Below, one piece after another: positions 10,541 through 19,856 of a DNA stretch of 40,389 bases (position 1 is the stretch's first letter; each line of letters begins with the position of its first letter). Source of the stretch: DAIDKA01 sp049792815 (GTDB lineage Bacteria; Pseudomonadota; Gammaproteobacteria; Steroidobacterales; Steroidobacteraceae); the NCBI GenBank assembly GCA_049792815.1, contig JBARBG010000111.1, positions 1 to 40,389 on the forward strand, written 5' to 3'. The translations under genes and the position numbers were made by a program. The notes beneath the pieces are model-generated. The model was not told where the DNA came from, searched no databases, and worked only from the letters and a program-made list of their open reading frames with translations.

Positions 10541-10929
10541 CAGATCTGCACGTGCCCGTCTCCGCCGGCGAACTGCTCGATAAGATCACCATCCTGCGGA
10601 TCAAGAGCCGGCGCATCAAGGATGCGGCCAAGCTGGCCAATGTGCGGCTGGAACTGGAGTTGCTGGAGCGGACCTGGGCGACGCTCGGCCCGGCCATCCA
10701 GGCGGTGGCCGCGGATGAGCGGGCATTGCTGGCGGTGAATGAGCAGCTGTGGGACATCGAAGACCGGATCCGCGACAAGGAAGCGGCCGGCAGCTTCGAT
10801 CAGGACTTCATCGACCTGGCACGCGCTGTCTATCACCGCAACGATGAACGCGCGGCCATCAAGAAGCGCGTGAATGTCGCGCTGGGCTCACGCATCGTCG
10901 AAGAAAAATCCTACAAACCGTACCGCTAG
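10537..10929 (+). CDS. DUF6165 family protein
   Basis: A 130-residue soluble, strongly helical protein that I match to the DUF6165 family. It opens with PVSAGELLDKITILRIKSRRI and has a heptad-like central region (LELELLERTW, then NEQLWDIEDRIRDKE). A conserved-looking middle, YHRNDERAAIKKRVN, is followed by the C-terminal SYKPYR. The biochemical function is unknown. Members commonly lie beside LPS or sugar-transferase genes, as here, where it overlaps the GT9 gene by 4 nt; a role in envelope polysaccharide synthesis is only a contextual guess. AGGA lies eight bases before the ATG. Its TAG stop shares the tetranucleotide CTAG with the stop of the convergent zinc protein. Confidence 0.85.
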   Translation: MTDLHVPVSAGELLDKITILRIKSRRIKDAAKLANVRLELELLERTWATLGPAIQAVAADERALLAVNEQLWDIEDRIRDKEAAGSFDQDFIDLARAVYHRNDERAAIKKRVNVALGSRIVEEKSYKPYR

Positions 10930-11153
10930 GCTTTGAGCGTGTACTCGGCGCCGCAATAAGGGCACTTGGCCCAGCCGCCGCCTTCAATGGACAGGTACAC
11001 CCGCGGATGGGAGTTCCACAGGTACATCTGCGGCATCGGGCAGGCGAGCGGCAGATCGTCCCTTGAGACCTGGTACTGGTTCTGCGCGTTCGGCTGGATG
11101 AGCGCTTTGGTGGTGGCAGGCATGGCACGATTATACGCGATCCGTCGCGCCAT
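10926..11153 (-). CDS. small zf-CHCC-type zinc-finger protein
   Basis: A 75-residue protein with the zf-CHCC pattern: Cys in LACPMP, His in SHPRVYL, then CPYCG with two more cysteines near the C-terminus. The fold is shared with the NDUFS6 zinc domain; the bacterial role is not established. The ATG at 11153 overlaps the glnE stop by one base (TGATG), arguing for coupled translation. An internal ATG at 11123 would give 65 residues, nearer the usual family length, and has a perfect TATAAT (11135-11130) a few bases upstream but no Shine-Dalgarno. I keep 11153. It ends in a CTAG shared with the convergent DUF6165 gene. Confidence 0.85.
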   Translation of the reverse strand: MARRIAYNRAMPATTKALIQPNAQNQYQVSRDDLPLACPMPQMYLWNSHPRVYLSIEGGGWAKCPYCGAEYTLKA

Positions 11154-13972
11154 CAGTCCACCATGGCCGACATCCAGATCGCGGTCACGGCGGCGCGTTC
11201 AGCAACGAACTGGTCGGCCGGCACCACGTTCGCACCACCTTCGAGCGACATGCGGTGGGTACGCTCCCGGTAGGCGCGATACGCCCGGGTGAGCGTGTCA
11301 ACGCGGGACTGGGGCACCAGATCGGCCGAGGCCACGGATTCGAGCTGGCGGATGGTGTCCGAGAACATGACCAGCGGCGGGTAGCGCAGCGCCCAGGCGA
11401 GGGCCCAGTACTGCGCCAGGAATTCAATGTCGGCCACGCCACCGGCGTCCTGCTTGATGTCGAACTGGTCCGGGCCGCTGCGTGAGAGTTCGCGGCGCAT
11501 GCGTTCGCGCATCTGGCGCACTTGCACGCGCAGGCCGTCGCGTTTGACATTGTGGCGCAGGACCTGGATGCGCACGGCCTCAAAGCGCGCGCGCAGCTGC
11601 TCGTCCCCGGCCACGGCGCGGGCGTGCAGCAGCGCCTGGTGTTCCCAGGTCCACGCCTCCTGCTTCTGGTATTCGGTAAAGGCTGCGAGGCTTGTGACCA
11701 GCAGGCCACCCTTGCCGCTGGGGCGCAGCCGCACGTCGACTTCGTAGAGCCGGCCCGCCGCCGAATGCATGGTGAGCAGGTGCAGGATGCGCTGGGCCAG
11801 ACGCAGGAAGAACACCTGGTTGTCGATGCTTTGGCCGCCAGTACTGCCCGCTTCGGTTTCCTGGCGCTCGCCGTGGGAGTCATGCAGGAATACCAGATCC
11901 AGATCCGACCCATAGCCCAGTTCGCGCCCCCCCAGCTTGCCGTAGCCGATGACGCCGATGGCGACCGGGCGGCGCTGCGGTCCGTCGCCGCACATCGGCA
12001 CCCCCCAGCGCGCGCAGATCTGGCGCAGCGACAGGTCGAGCGCCCGCTGGATGATGAGTTCGGCGATTTCAGTGAGCCGGTCGCTGACCTGCATCAGCGG
12101 CAGCCGGCCGGATAGATCCGCCACTGCCACGCGGAACACCGCGGCCTGCTGGAAGTGTCGCAACGCCTCAACCTGGCGTTCGGGATCCTGCTCCTGGAGC
12201 GGATCCACTTCCAGATCAAGTTCCTGGATCAGCTCCGCCCGTCCCGGCAATGTCTCAAACAATCGCGCATCGATGAGTTCATCGAGCAGCAGCGGATTGG
12301 CGGCGATCTGCCGCACCAGGAACTCCCCGTAGCCGCAGATCTCGACCAGGCGCGCCCGCGCATCCGCGCGCTCATTGAGCAATGCGTAGTAGGCAGAGCG
12401 CTTGCCGATGGCTTCAATGATCTTGAGTACCCGCGCGAGCGTCGCCTCAGGATCGGCGACCGGCGCGATGAGGCTCAGCATCTGCGGCAGCAGCGCCTGC
12501 AGGCGGCGGCGGCCCGCAGCATCCAGGCGCCGTACGAACGCGGCGTCCCGCAACTGCACCAGTCGTTGCGCGGCGGGCAGCGCATCACCCGACCAGCCGC
12601 TGTGCAGCAGTGCGGCCGCCACGGTCGCCGCATCCTCGCCGCGCTCCTGGGGTGATTCCAGATCCACGACCACGGCGCCCGCGGCCGCCGGTGCTGCGCC
12701 AAACACCACCGCGTGGAAGTGTCGGCTGACCCGCTCGCGATGCGCATCCAGCAACGCCAGCAGCGCCGGCCAATCGGCAAGCGCCATGGCCTGGGCGAGG
12801 CTCGCCTGCTCTGCCGGCGTGACCGGCAGAGTATGAATCTGTTCATCGGCACGCTGCTGCAAACGGTTCTCGATCAGGCGCAGGAAGTCATAGGCCGCCC
12901 GCAGTTCCAGCGCCGCCCCGGGTGACAGCAACCGACTGCGATCCAGCAGCGCCAGCACCTGGTACAGCGATGGCGTGCGCAACCAGGGCTCGCGGCCGCC
13001 GCGGATCAGCTGCAGCGACTGCGCCAGGAACTCGATTTCGCGAATGCCACCCGGACCGAGCTTGATGTTGCCGGCCATGTCGCGCCGTTCCACCTCGCGC
13101 TCGATCATGGCCTTCATCTCGCGCAGGCTTTCAAACACGCCGTAGTCGAGGTAGCGCCGATAGACGAACGGGCGCACGGCACTGTCGTAGATGCGGGCAT
13201 ATTCGGCCTCGCCGGTCATCGCCCGCGCCTTGACCCAGGCGTAGCGCTCCCAGTCCCGACCCTGGACCTGCAGGTAATCCTCGAAGGCGCCGAAGCTTGC
13301 GACCAGCGCGCCGCTGTCGCCGAAGGGACGCAACCGCATGTCCACGCGGAACAGATAACCTTCGGGCGTGCGGGTCTGCAGCAGGTGGATGAGCAACTGT
13401 CCCAGGCGGGTGAAGTAGTCCTCGTTGGCGAGCGCGCGCGTGCCGTCGGTTTCCCCGTGTTCGGGAAACAGGAACACCAGATCGATGTCCGAGGAGAAAT
13501 TGAGCTCCCCGCCACCCAACTTGCCCATGCCCACGACAATGAGTTCCTGGACGACGCCGGCGGCCGAGCGGGGTACGCCAAAGTTGCGCGTGAGCAGGCG
13601 CCGGGCATGCTGCTGCGCCTGCTGGATGGCGCTTTGCGCAAAGGCCGACTGTTCCTGCAGGGTCTGGGCAATGGTTGCGAACCCCGCCAGGTCGCGCCAG
13701 GCGATACGCACCATTTCGCGGGTGCGCCAGCGCCGGAGTGCGGCCATTAATTCTGGTTCATCTGGCTGCGCCCCCGCCGGCCAGGAGGGCGCGCGCGCCG
13801 CAAGGTAGCTGACAGCGTCTGGTGGAGCCGGTGTTTCCAGATCCCCACTGTCGACCAGGGACGCCAGCAGTGACGGGTCGCGCGCGCAGGCCTCGGCCAC
13901 GAAGCCGCTGGCCGCGGCGACCCGGGGCGCGGATTGCCGTACCCGCTGCGATGCCGCAATTGGAATTCTCAT
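11153..13972 (-). CDS. glnE: bifunctional glutamine synthetase adenylyltransferase / adenylyl-removing enzyme
   Basis: Adjusts glutamine synthetase activity in response to nitrogen by adding AMP to, or removing it from, GlnA under PII control. From the ATG at 13972 it is 939 residues (E. coli 946). Two nucleotidyltransferase domains are visible. The N-terminal deadenylylase has GKLGGGELNFSSDIDLVF with metal ligands D162 and D164. The C-terminal adenylyltransferase has GKLGGRELGYGSDLDLVF with D690 and D692. The helical linker that binds PII lies between and after them. The frame is open to a TTG at 13996, but that codon sits in the flank of the groEL terminator. No clear Shine-Dalgarno precedes the ATG. 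The terminator ends only 30 bases upstream, so any dedicated promoter would have to lie before it. Confidence 0.96.
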   Translation of the reverse strand: MRIPIAASQRVRQSAPRVAAASGFVAEACARDPSLLASLVDSGDLETPAPPDAVSYLAARAPSWPAGAQPDEPELMAALRRWRTREMVRIAWRDLAGFATIAQTLQEQSAFAQSAIQQAQQHARRLLTRNFGVPRSAAGVVQELIVVGMGKLGGGELNFSSDIDLVFLFPEHGETDGTRALANEDYFTRLGQLLIHLLQTRTPEGYLFRVDMRLRPFGDSGALVASFGAFEDYLQVQGRDWERYAWVKARAMTGEAEYARIYDSAVRPFVYRRYLDYGVFESLREMKAMIEREVERRDMAGNIKLGPGGIREIEFLAQSLQLIRGGREPWLRTPSLYQVLALLDRSRLLSPGAALELRAAYDFLRLIENRLQQRADEQIHTLPVTPAEQASLAQAMALADWPALLALLDAHRERVSRHFHAVVFGAAPAAAGAVVVDLESPQERGEDAATVAAALLHSGWSGDALPAAQRLVQLRDAAFVRRLDAAGRRRLQALLPQMLSLIAPVADPEATLARVLKIIEAIGKRSAYYALLNERADARARLVEICGYGEFLVRQIAANPLLLDELIDARLFETLPGRAELIQELDLEVDPLQEQDPERQVEALRHFQQAAVFRVAVADLSGRLPLMQVSDRLTEIAELIIQRALDLSLRQICARWGVPMCGDGPQRRPVAIGVIGYGKLGGRELGYGSDLDLVFLHDSHGERQETEAGSTGGQSIDNQVFFLRLAQRILHLLTMHSAAGRLYEVDVRLRPSGKGGLLVTSLAAFTEYQKQEAWTWEHQALLHARAVAGDEQLRARFEAVRIQVLRHNVKRDGLRVQVRQMRERMRRELSRSGPDQFDIKQDAGGVADIEFLAQYWALAWALRYPPLVMFSDTIRQLESVASADLVPQSRVDTLTRAYRAYRERTHRMSLEGGANVVPADQFVAERAAVTAIWMSAMVD

Positions 13973-14001
13973 GCGGCGCGCACAATAAGCCGCCAAGAGC
14001 C

Positions 14002-14030
14002 AAAAAAAAACCCCGCCGAAGCGGGGTTTG
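14002..14030 (-). terminator. intrinsic terminator of the groES-groEL operon
   Basis: On the minus strand AACCCCGC (14028-14021), loop TTCG, then GCGGGGTT (14016-14009) form a perfect 8-bp stem with a stable tetraloop. A run of T follows (14010-14002). This is a textbook Rho-independent terminator. It lies 136 bases after the groEL stop and 30 bases before the glnE ATG. Confidence 0.93.
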
Positions 14031-14072
14031 AATATTGCGCGGACATGGGGGGTCTTGTTCCGCGTCTTTCAC

Positions 14073-14105
14073 GGATGGGTCGCAAGCTTGGCCCACGACC
14101 CGTCC
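14073..14105. repeat. inverted repeat in the groEL 3' untranslated region
   Basis: GGATGGGTCG (14073-14082) pairs with CGACCCGTCC (14096-14105) across a 13-base loop. One position is imperfect: a U-G wobble on the plus strand, a C-A mismatch on the minus strand. It lies in the 135 bases between the groEL stop and its terminator (14031-14165), which otherwise hold no gene that I can support. The function is unknown. Confidence 0.4.
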
Positions 14106-14165
14106 ATTCGATCAGCATACAGTGCGTATATTACGGATTCCGTATCACGGATCTCATTAAGACTC

Positions 14166-15803
<1,638 letters not shown>

Positions 15804-15813
15804 GATCTTTTCC

Positions 15814-16107
15814 TTACTTGGCTTCGAAAATGGCCATGACGTCTTCTTCACGCATGACCACCAGTTCATCGCCGTCGATCTTGACCTCTGTTCCGCTGTA
15901 CTTGCCGAACAGGATCCTGTCGCCGACCTTTACGTCGAGCGGACGGACGGTGCCGTCTTCGAGAATCTTGCCTTTGCCGACCGCCATGATCTTCCCCTGC
16001 ACCGGCTTCTCAGCCGCAGAATCGGGGATAACGATGCCGCCCGGAGAAGTACGTTCTTCTTCGAGACGTTTCACGATGACGCGGTCATGAAGAGGACGGA
16101 TCTTCAT
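15814..16107 (-). CDS. groS: co-chaperonin GroES
   Basis: Heptameric lid of the GroEL chamber, 97 residues, the normal length. It opens with KIRPLHDRVIVKR, has the mobile loop ERTSPGGIVIPDSA that contacts GroEL, and ends in VMAIFEAK. AAGGAG lies eight bases before the ATG at 16107, a strong ribosome binding site suited to high expression. It is the first gene of the groES-groEL operon, with a CIRCE operator and promoter 60-110 bases upstream. Confidence 0.98.
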   Translation of the reverse strand: MKIRPLHDRVIVKRLEEERTSPGGIVIPDSAAEKPVQGKIMAVGKGKILEDGTVRPLDVKVGDRILFGKYSGTEVKIDGDELVVMREEDVMAIFEAK

Positions 16108-16165
16108 GGATATCGCTCCTTGAAGCTATTTAACTTAATGGGTTTAGGAATCAGCAGGGCAGGTG

Positions 16166-16192
16166 TTAGCACTCTCCCCTGACGGCTGCTAA
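16166..16192 (-). promoter_or_regulatory. CIRCE operator (HrcA-binding inverted repeat) of groESL
   Basis: TTAGCACTC, nine bases, then GGCTGCTAA. The CIRCE consensus is TTAGCACTC-N9-GAGTGCTAA, so the half-site nearest groES is perfect, the spacer is exactly nine, and the other half differs at two positions. It lies in the leader between the promoter and groES, 59 bases before the start codon. It implies heat-inducible repression by HrcA, whose gene is not in this window. E. coli lacks this control; Xanthomonas-type bacteria have it. Confidence 0.88.
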
Positions 16193-16219
16193 TGATAGGT
16201 ACGAACAGGCAGAATACAA
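16192..16219 (-). promoter_or_regulatory. candidate sigma-70 promoter of groESL
   Basis: On the minus strand TTGTAT (16219-16214) and TATCAT (16197-16192) are separated by 16 bases. The last base of the -10 box is the first base of the CIRCE repeat, so the predicted transcription start falls inside the operator, the arrangement expected for HrcA repression. I see no good sigma-32 consensus here, although CCTATCAT loosely resembles its -10. Confidence 0.6.
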
Positions 16220-16269
16220 GTCGGAAAGAGAGTTTTTTTGGCCCCTTGAGGGGTCTCGAGGGTATCCTT

Positions 16270-16629
16270 ATGAACCTGCCAGCCGTCGCAGACCACCCTG
16301 CCATCCTGGTGCTGTGCACCTGCCCCGACGAGTCGGTGGCCCTTGATATTGCTCGGGAACTGGTCACTCAGGGGCTGGCGGCGTGCGTCAACCGGCTGGC
16401 CTGCGTTAGGTCCATCTACCGCTGGGCGGGGCGGATCTGCGAGGAATCGGAGCAGCTGCTGCTGATCAAGACCACCCCGGCGCGCTACGAGGCTCTGGAA
16501 ATGCGGCTTAAGGCACTTCATCCGTTTGAAACTCCGGAGATTATCGCCATCCCGGTGATGGCCGGCTCGCATCAGTACCTGGCCTGGCTTGCCACTGCTA
16601 CCAACCCGATGAGCGTGCCCCCGACATGA
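16270..16629 (+). CDS. cutA: divalent-cation tolerance protein CutA
   Basis: Small, very stable trimeric protein of the PII-like fold, 119 residues. Family marks are LVLCTCPDESVALDIARELV, GLAACVNRL, the tryptophan segment SIYRWAGRICEESEQLLLIKT, and the C-terminal HPFETPEIIAIPV with YLAWL. It was linked genetically to copper tolerance in E. coli, but its direct function is unsettled. The frame is open from 16192, but the ATG at 16270 matches the family start and has GAGGG seven bases upstream. Its stop overlaps the dsbD start in ATGA, which suggests coupled expression with the periplasmic thiol system. It is divergent from groES across 162 bp that hold the CIRCE control region. Confidence 0.95.
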   Translation: MNLPAVADHPAILVLCTCPDESVALDIARELVTQGLAACVNRLACVRSIYRWAGRICEESEQLLLIKTTPARYEALEMRLKALHPFETPEIIAIPVMAGSHQYLAWLATATNPMSVPPT

Positions 16630-19010
16630 CCGCCTCAGCTCTCACCCTCCGCACTCTGCAGCTGGCCGCACTGATGCTCTTGGTGGGGCTGGAACTGTGC
16701 CCCCTGCAGGGCCGCGCGCAGAACTCCGCCGCCGCCGCAGTGACCGGCCCCGCAACCGGCCACGCAGCGCTGTCCCCGGCGGCGATGAATGCCGTGCTGG
16801 GCACGAACAAGGGCTGCAACAATGAAAGCGCGCTGAAGGCGGATCAGGCTTTCCAGGTCGCGGCCGTGGCCACCGGCCCCGACAGCGTCCGCATTGACTG
16901 GCGCATTGCCGACAATTGCTACCTGTACCGCAACCGCTTCAAGGTGACCGCCGCGGGCGAGAAGCTGGGCGCTCTGGCCCTGCCCGAAGGCAAGACCCAC
17001 ACCGATGAATTCTTCGGCACTCAGCAGATCTACGAGAACTCGGTCAGCGCCACACTGCCGGTGATCCGGACCAATGCTGCGGGTGACCGGCCACTCACAC
17101 TTGATGTGAGCTACCAGGGATGTTCGCATTCCGGTTTCTGCTACCCGCCCATCACCAAGACCCTGGTCGTCTCCCTGCCTGCGGCAGCAGCCAGCGGGTC
17201 CACAGGCGGCACGGGGACGCTGCTCGCCGCTGCGGTGGGCGCGGCGGGGGCCGGCAAGAGCTGCAATAACGCGCCTAACGATTTCCTGACTGCGGACCAG
17301 GCCTTCCAGGTGGCGGCCGCGGCGGCCGGCCCGGACAGTGTCCGCATTGACTGGCATATCGCCGAGGGCTGCTACCTGTACCGCAGCCGCATCAAGGTGA
17401 AGACGGCAAGCCCCGTGCAGCTGGGAACCTTGGCCTTGCCCGAGGGCAAGAGCCAGACGGATGAATACTTCGGCGCCCAACAGATTTACGAGCATTCCGT
17501 GAGCGCCACACTGCCGGTGGCGCGCGCCACTGCCGCGGGTCCACAGGATCTGGCCCTGGATGTGACCTACCAGGGCTGTGCCCATGCGGGTCTGTGCTAT
17601 CCGCCCATCACCAAGACGCTTGCGGTCACGCTGCCGCCGGCAGGTGCGGCGGGCGGCGGTACCGCTGCCGCGGCTCCTGATGCGGCGGCAGGCGTCGCAG
17701 CTGCGCCCAGCGCTGCGACCGGTTTTGTGTCCCAGCAGGACCGGCTCGCCGGCCTGATCCGCAACGGCAATCTGCTACTGATGATTGCAACGTTCTTTGC
17801 GTCCGGATTGGTGCTGGCATTCACGCCCTGCGTGCTGCCCATGGTGCCGATTCTTTCGGGGATCATTGCGGGTCATGGCGCCAACGTCACGACTTCGCGC
17901 GCCTTTGGACTGTCCTTGAGCTACGTACTCGGCATGGCCTGTACCTATACTCTCGCCGGAATCGCCGTGGCTGCCGCCGGTGCTCACGTTCAGGCACTTT
18001 TCCAGCAAACCTGGGTCGTTGTGCTGTTCGCAGGGCTGTTCGTGCTGCTGTCACTTTCAATGTTCGGCGTGTACACGCTGCAAATGCCCACGGCCATCCA
18101 GACCCGGTTGACGGAAGTCAGCAGCCGCCAGGCCGCCGGCACTTTCGGCGGCGTCGCCGTCATGGGCGCGCTGTCGGCTCTGATCGTGACCACCTGCGTC
18201 GCGGCACCGCTGGTCGCCACCTATGTGGTGATCGGGCAGAGCGGGAACATGCTGCGGGGAGCCACTGCGTTGTTCGCTTTGAGCCTGGGAATGGGTACAC
18301 CACTGCTGGTGGTGGGCGCATCGCAGGGCAAGCTTCTGCCGAAGGCTGGTCCATGGATGGACACCATCAAGCAGCTGTTTGGCGTGATGATGCTCTGCGT
18401 CGCGGACTGGATGCTGGCACGGGTGGTTCCGCCTGCCGTCGTACTGCTGATGTGGGCGATTCCGGCTGCCGCGTGTGCCTGGGTGCTGTGGCGCGGCGCC
18501 CGCGGCATGCGCCAGATGCCGATACTGGTGCGCACTGTGGCGGTCGCAGCGGGCGCGTATGCGGTAGTGCTGATCGTGGGCTCGCGTATGGGCGGTACTG
18601 ATCCGCTGATGCCTATTCCTGCATTGGCAGGCCAGCACCCTGAACTGGCTTTCCGCACCATCAAGTCCACCGGCGATCTGGATCGCGAGGTCGCGCAGGC
18701 GCAGGCCGGCGGCCATGCCGTGATGGTCGACTTCTATGCCGACTGGTGCGTGTCCTGCAAGGAAATGGAGAAATACACCTTCACGGATCCGGCGGTTCAG
18801 GCGACACTCAGGAACGTGGTGCTGCTGCGCGCCAATGTCACCGCCAACGACTTGCAGGACCAGGCCCTGATGAAGCGCTTCGACATCATCGGACCTCCGA
18901 CCATCGCCTTTTACGGGGCCGATGGTCATGAACGCGCGCCCTATCGTGTGGTCGGCTTCATGAAGGCGCCGGACTTTGCCGCGCTCAGCCGCAGGGCAGT
19001 CAGCTCGTGA
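16626..19010 (+). CDS. dsbD: thiol:disulfide interchange protein DsbD with duplicated N-terminal domain
   Basis: Moves electrons from cytoplasmic thioredoxin to periplasmic thiol proteins. It has 794 residues (E. coli 565). A signal peptide (cleavage likely after GRA, about residue 31) precedes two consecutive copies of the periplasmic alpha domain, about residues 64-187 and 213-339. Each carries the reactive pair C-x5-C (C166/C172 and C318/C324). The membrane beta domain (about 379-600) has its two redox cysteines, C402 in FTPCVLPMVP and C524 in TTCVAAPL. The C-terminal thioredoxin-like gamma domain has C708-V-S-C711. All three relay pairs are therefore intact and one is doubled. Each alpha copy also has two extra cysteines (C64/C98 and C213/C249). 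It overlaps cutA upstream and the TlpA-like gene downstream by 4 nt each. Confidence 0.95.
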   Translation: MTASALTLRTLQLAALMLLVGLELCPLQGRAQNSAAAAVTGPATGHAALSPAAMNAVLGTNKGCNNESALKADQAFQVAAVATGPDSVRIDWRIADNCYLYRNRFKVTAAGEKLGALALPEGKTHTDEFFGTQQIYENSVSATLPVIRTNAAGDRPLTLDVSYQGCSHSGFCYPPITKTLVVSLPAAAASGSTGGTGTLLAAAVGAAGAGKSCNNAPNDFLTADQAFQVAAAAAGPDSVRIDWHIAEGCYLYRSRIKVKTASPVQLGTLALPEGKSQTDEYFGAQQIYEHSVSATLPVARATAAGPQDLALDVTYQGCAHAGLCYPPITKTLAVTLPPAGAAGGGTAAAAPDAAAGVAAAPSAATGFVSQQDRLAGLIRNGNLLLMIATFFASGLVLAFTPCVLPMVPILSGIIAGHGANVTTSRAFGLSLSYVLGMACTYTLAGIAVAAAGAHVQALFQQTWVVVLFAGLFVLLSLSMFGVYTLQMPTAIQTRLTEVSSRQAAGTFGGVAVMGALSALIVTTCVAAPLVATYVVIGQSGNMLRGATALFALSLGMGTPLLVVGASQGKLLPKAGPWMDTIKQLFGVMMLCVADWMLARVVPPAVVLLMWAIPAAACAWVLWRGARGMRQMPILVRTVAVAAGAYAVVLIVGSRMGGTDPLMPIPALAGQHPELAFRTIKSTGDLDREVAQAQAGGHAVMVDFYADWCVSCKEMEKYTFTDPAVQATLRNVVLLRANVTANDLQDQALMKRFDIIGPPTIAFYGADGHERAPYRVVGFMKAPDFAALSRRAVSS
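16815..17186 (+). repeat. DsbD alpha-domain repeat, copy 1
   Basis: First copy of an in-frame duplication within dsbD. It starts at a CNN tripeptide and includes ADQAFQV, GPDSVRIDW, CYLYR, QQIYE, SVSATLPV and YQGCSHSGFCYPPITKTL. By eye about 70% of residues match copy 2, and stretches such as the GPDSVRIDW coding segment are nearly identical in DNA. Confidence 0.9.
17262..17642 (+). repeat. DsbD alpha-domain repeat, copy 2
   Basis: Second copy, offset from the first by 447-456 bases, with small in-frame length differences near its start and at the TASPVQ turn. It is separated from copy 1 by an Ala/Gly-rich linker (about residues 188-212) and followed by another Ala/Gly/Pro-rich linker before the membrane domain. 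Confidence 0.9.
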
Positions 19011-19762
19011 CGCCGGTTGGACGTGCAGTGCTCGGCATAGTCCTGGTCGCCGGCGCCGGGCCCGCGGGCTTTCTGATCTATCACCTGGTGTTCAACGGCA
19101 GTCACCAGCTGCCACTTCCGCCCGCCAGCGCCCCGGTGACGGTGACTTCGGCGCCGGCCTCCGCGCCACTTTCCGTACCCGTCATTCCCGGCGCGCCGAC
19201 GCAGACGACCAGCAGCCGCACGCCGCTGACGCTGCCACTGACCGTCTCCTTGCCGGACAGCACCGGCAAAATGCACCCGCTTGCGGAGTACCTTGGCCAC
19301 CCGCTGGTGCTGAACTTCTGGGCCACCTGGTGTGAGCCGTGCCGGCGCGAAGTCCCGCTGCTGCAGGCCCTGCACCAGGAACGCGGCAACACGGTGCAGA
19401 TTGTCGGCATCGCCGAGGACTTCCAAAAGGACGTACTGCCCTATGCCCGGGCCCAAGGCATCACCTACGCGCTGCTGATGGGCGAGAAGGACGGGCTGGC
19501 GGCCGTCAATGCCTTCGGGATGCAGACCGTGTTTCCGTTTACGGTATTCGCCGACTCCAAGGGCGACATTGTGGCCGTCAAGATCGGGGAACTGCATGCC
19601 GATGAGGCGCGGCTGATCCTCGGGAAAGTCGGCGCGGTCGATGCCGGCAAACTGGGTCTGGGCGCCGCCCGCAGCGCGGTGTCCACCGAGTTGCGAAACC
19701 TCGCAATTGTCCACGCTCAGCAGTCGGTGGGGCCCGCGGCGGCCAGTACCGGAAAGTCGTGA
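19007..19762 (+). CDS. membrane-anchored TlpA/ResA-like thioredoxin-fold protein
   Basis: Predicted periplasmic thiol oxidoreductase of 251 residues. An N-terminal membrane helix (about 7-27) anchors it. A Ser/Pro/Thr-rich linker follows to about residue 75, then a TlpA-type domain with active site FWATWCEPCRREVPLL and the Pro-containing VFPFT loop. A C-terminal extension of about 40 residues has no recognisable motif. TlpA-like proteins reduce specific periplasmic targets such as cytochrome c or copper-protein precursors and receive electrons from DsbD or CcdA. Here the GTG start overlaps the dsbD stop in GTGA, so DsbD is the likely electron donor (inference from context). Confidence 0.9.
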   Translation: MTPVGRAVLGIVLVAGAGPAGFLIYHLVFNGSHQLPLPPASAPVTVTSAPASAPLSVPVIPGAPTQTTSSRTPLTLPLTVSLPDSTGKMHPLAEYLGHPLVLNFWATWCEPCRREVPLLQALHQERGNTVQIVGIAEDFQKDVLPYARAQGITYALLMGEKDGLAAVNAFGMQTVFPFTVFADSKGDIVAVKIGELHADEARLILGKVGAVDAGKLGLGAARSAVSTELRNLAIVHAQQSVGPAAASTGKS

Positions 19763-19771
19763 TCTCACGCA

Positions 19772-19817
19772 AATTTACCGCTAAAGGTACCCAAACGCCT
19801 GCAACTTAGGGTAAATT
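19772..19817. repeat. long-spaced inverted repeat in the aroQ leader
   Basis: AATTTACC (19772-19779) and GGTAAATT (19810-19817) are perfect inverted 8-mers 30 bases apart. A second, tight inverted repeat, CTTAGT-GG-ACTAAG, follows at 19830-19843. Both lie in the 94-bp gap before aroQ, the probable control region of the aroQ-accB-accC genes. No regulator can be named. Confidence 0.4.
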
Positions 19818-19856
19818 CGCCGCGCTTTGCTTAGTGGACTAAGGTCCGTCTGTCCT

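Noticed and set aside
11123..11135. TATAAT before the internal ATG of the zinc-finger gene as a promoter for a leaderless message
   Set aside because: No convincing -35 at 16-18 bases; the TGATG overlap with glnE favours the upstream start.
16233..16253. CCCCT/AGGGG hairpin beside a T run before cutA as a terminator
   Set aside because: On the plus strand the T run precedes the stem, and on the minus strand the stem is followed by A, so neither orientation fits an intrinsic terminator.
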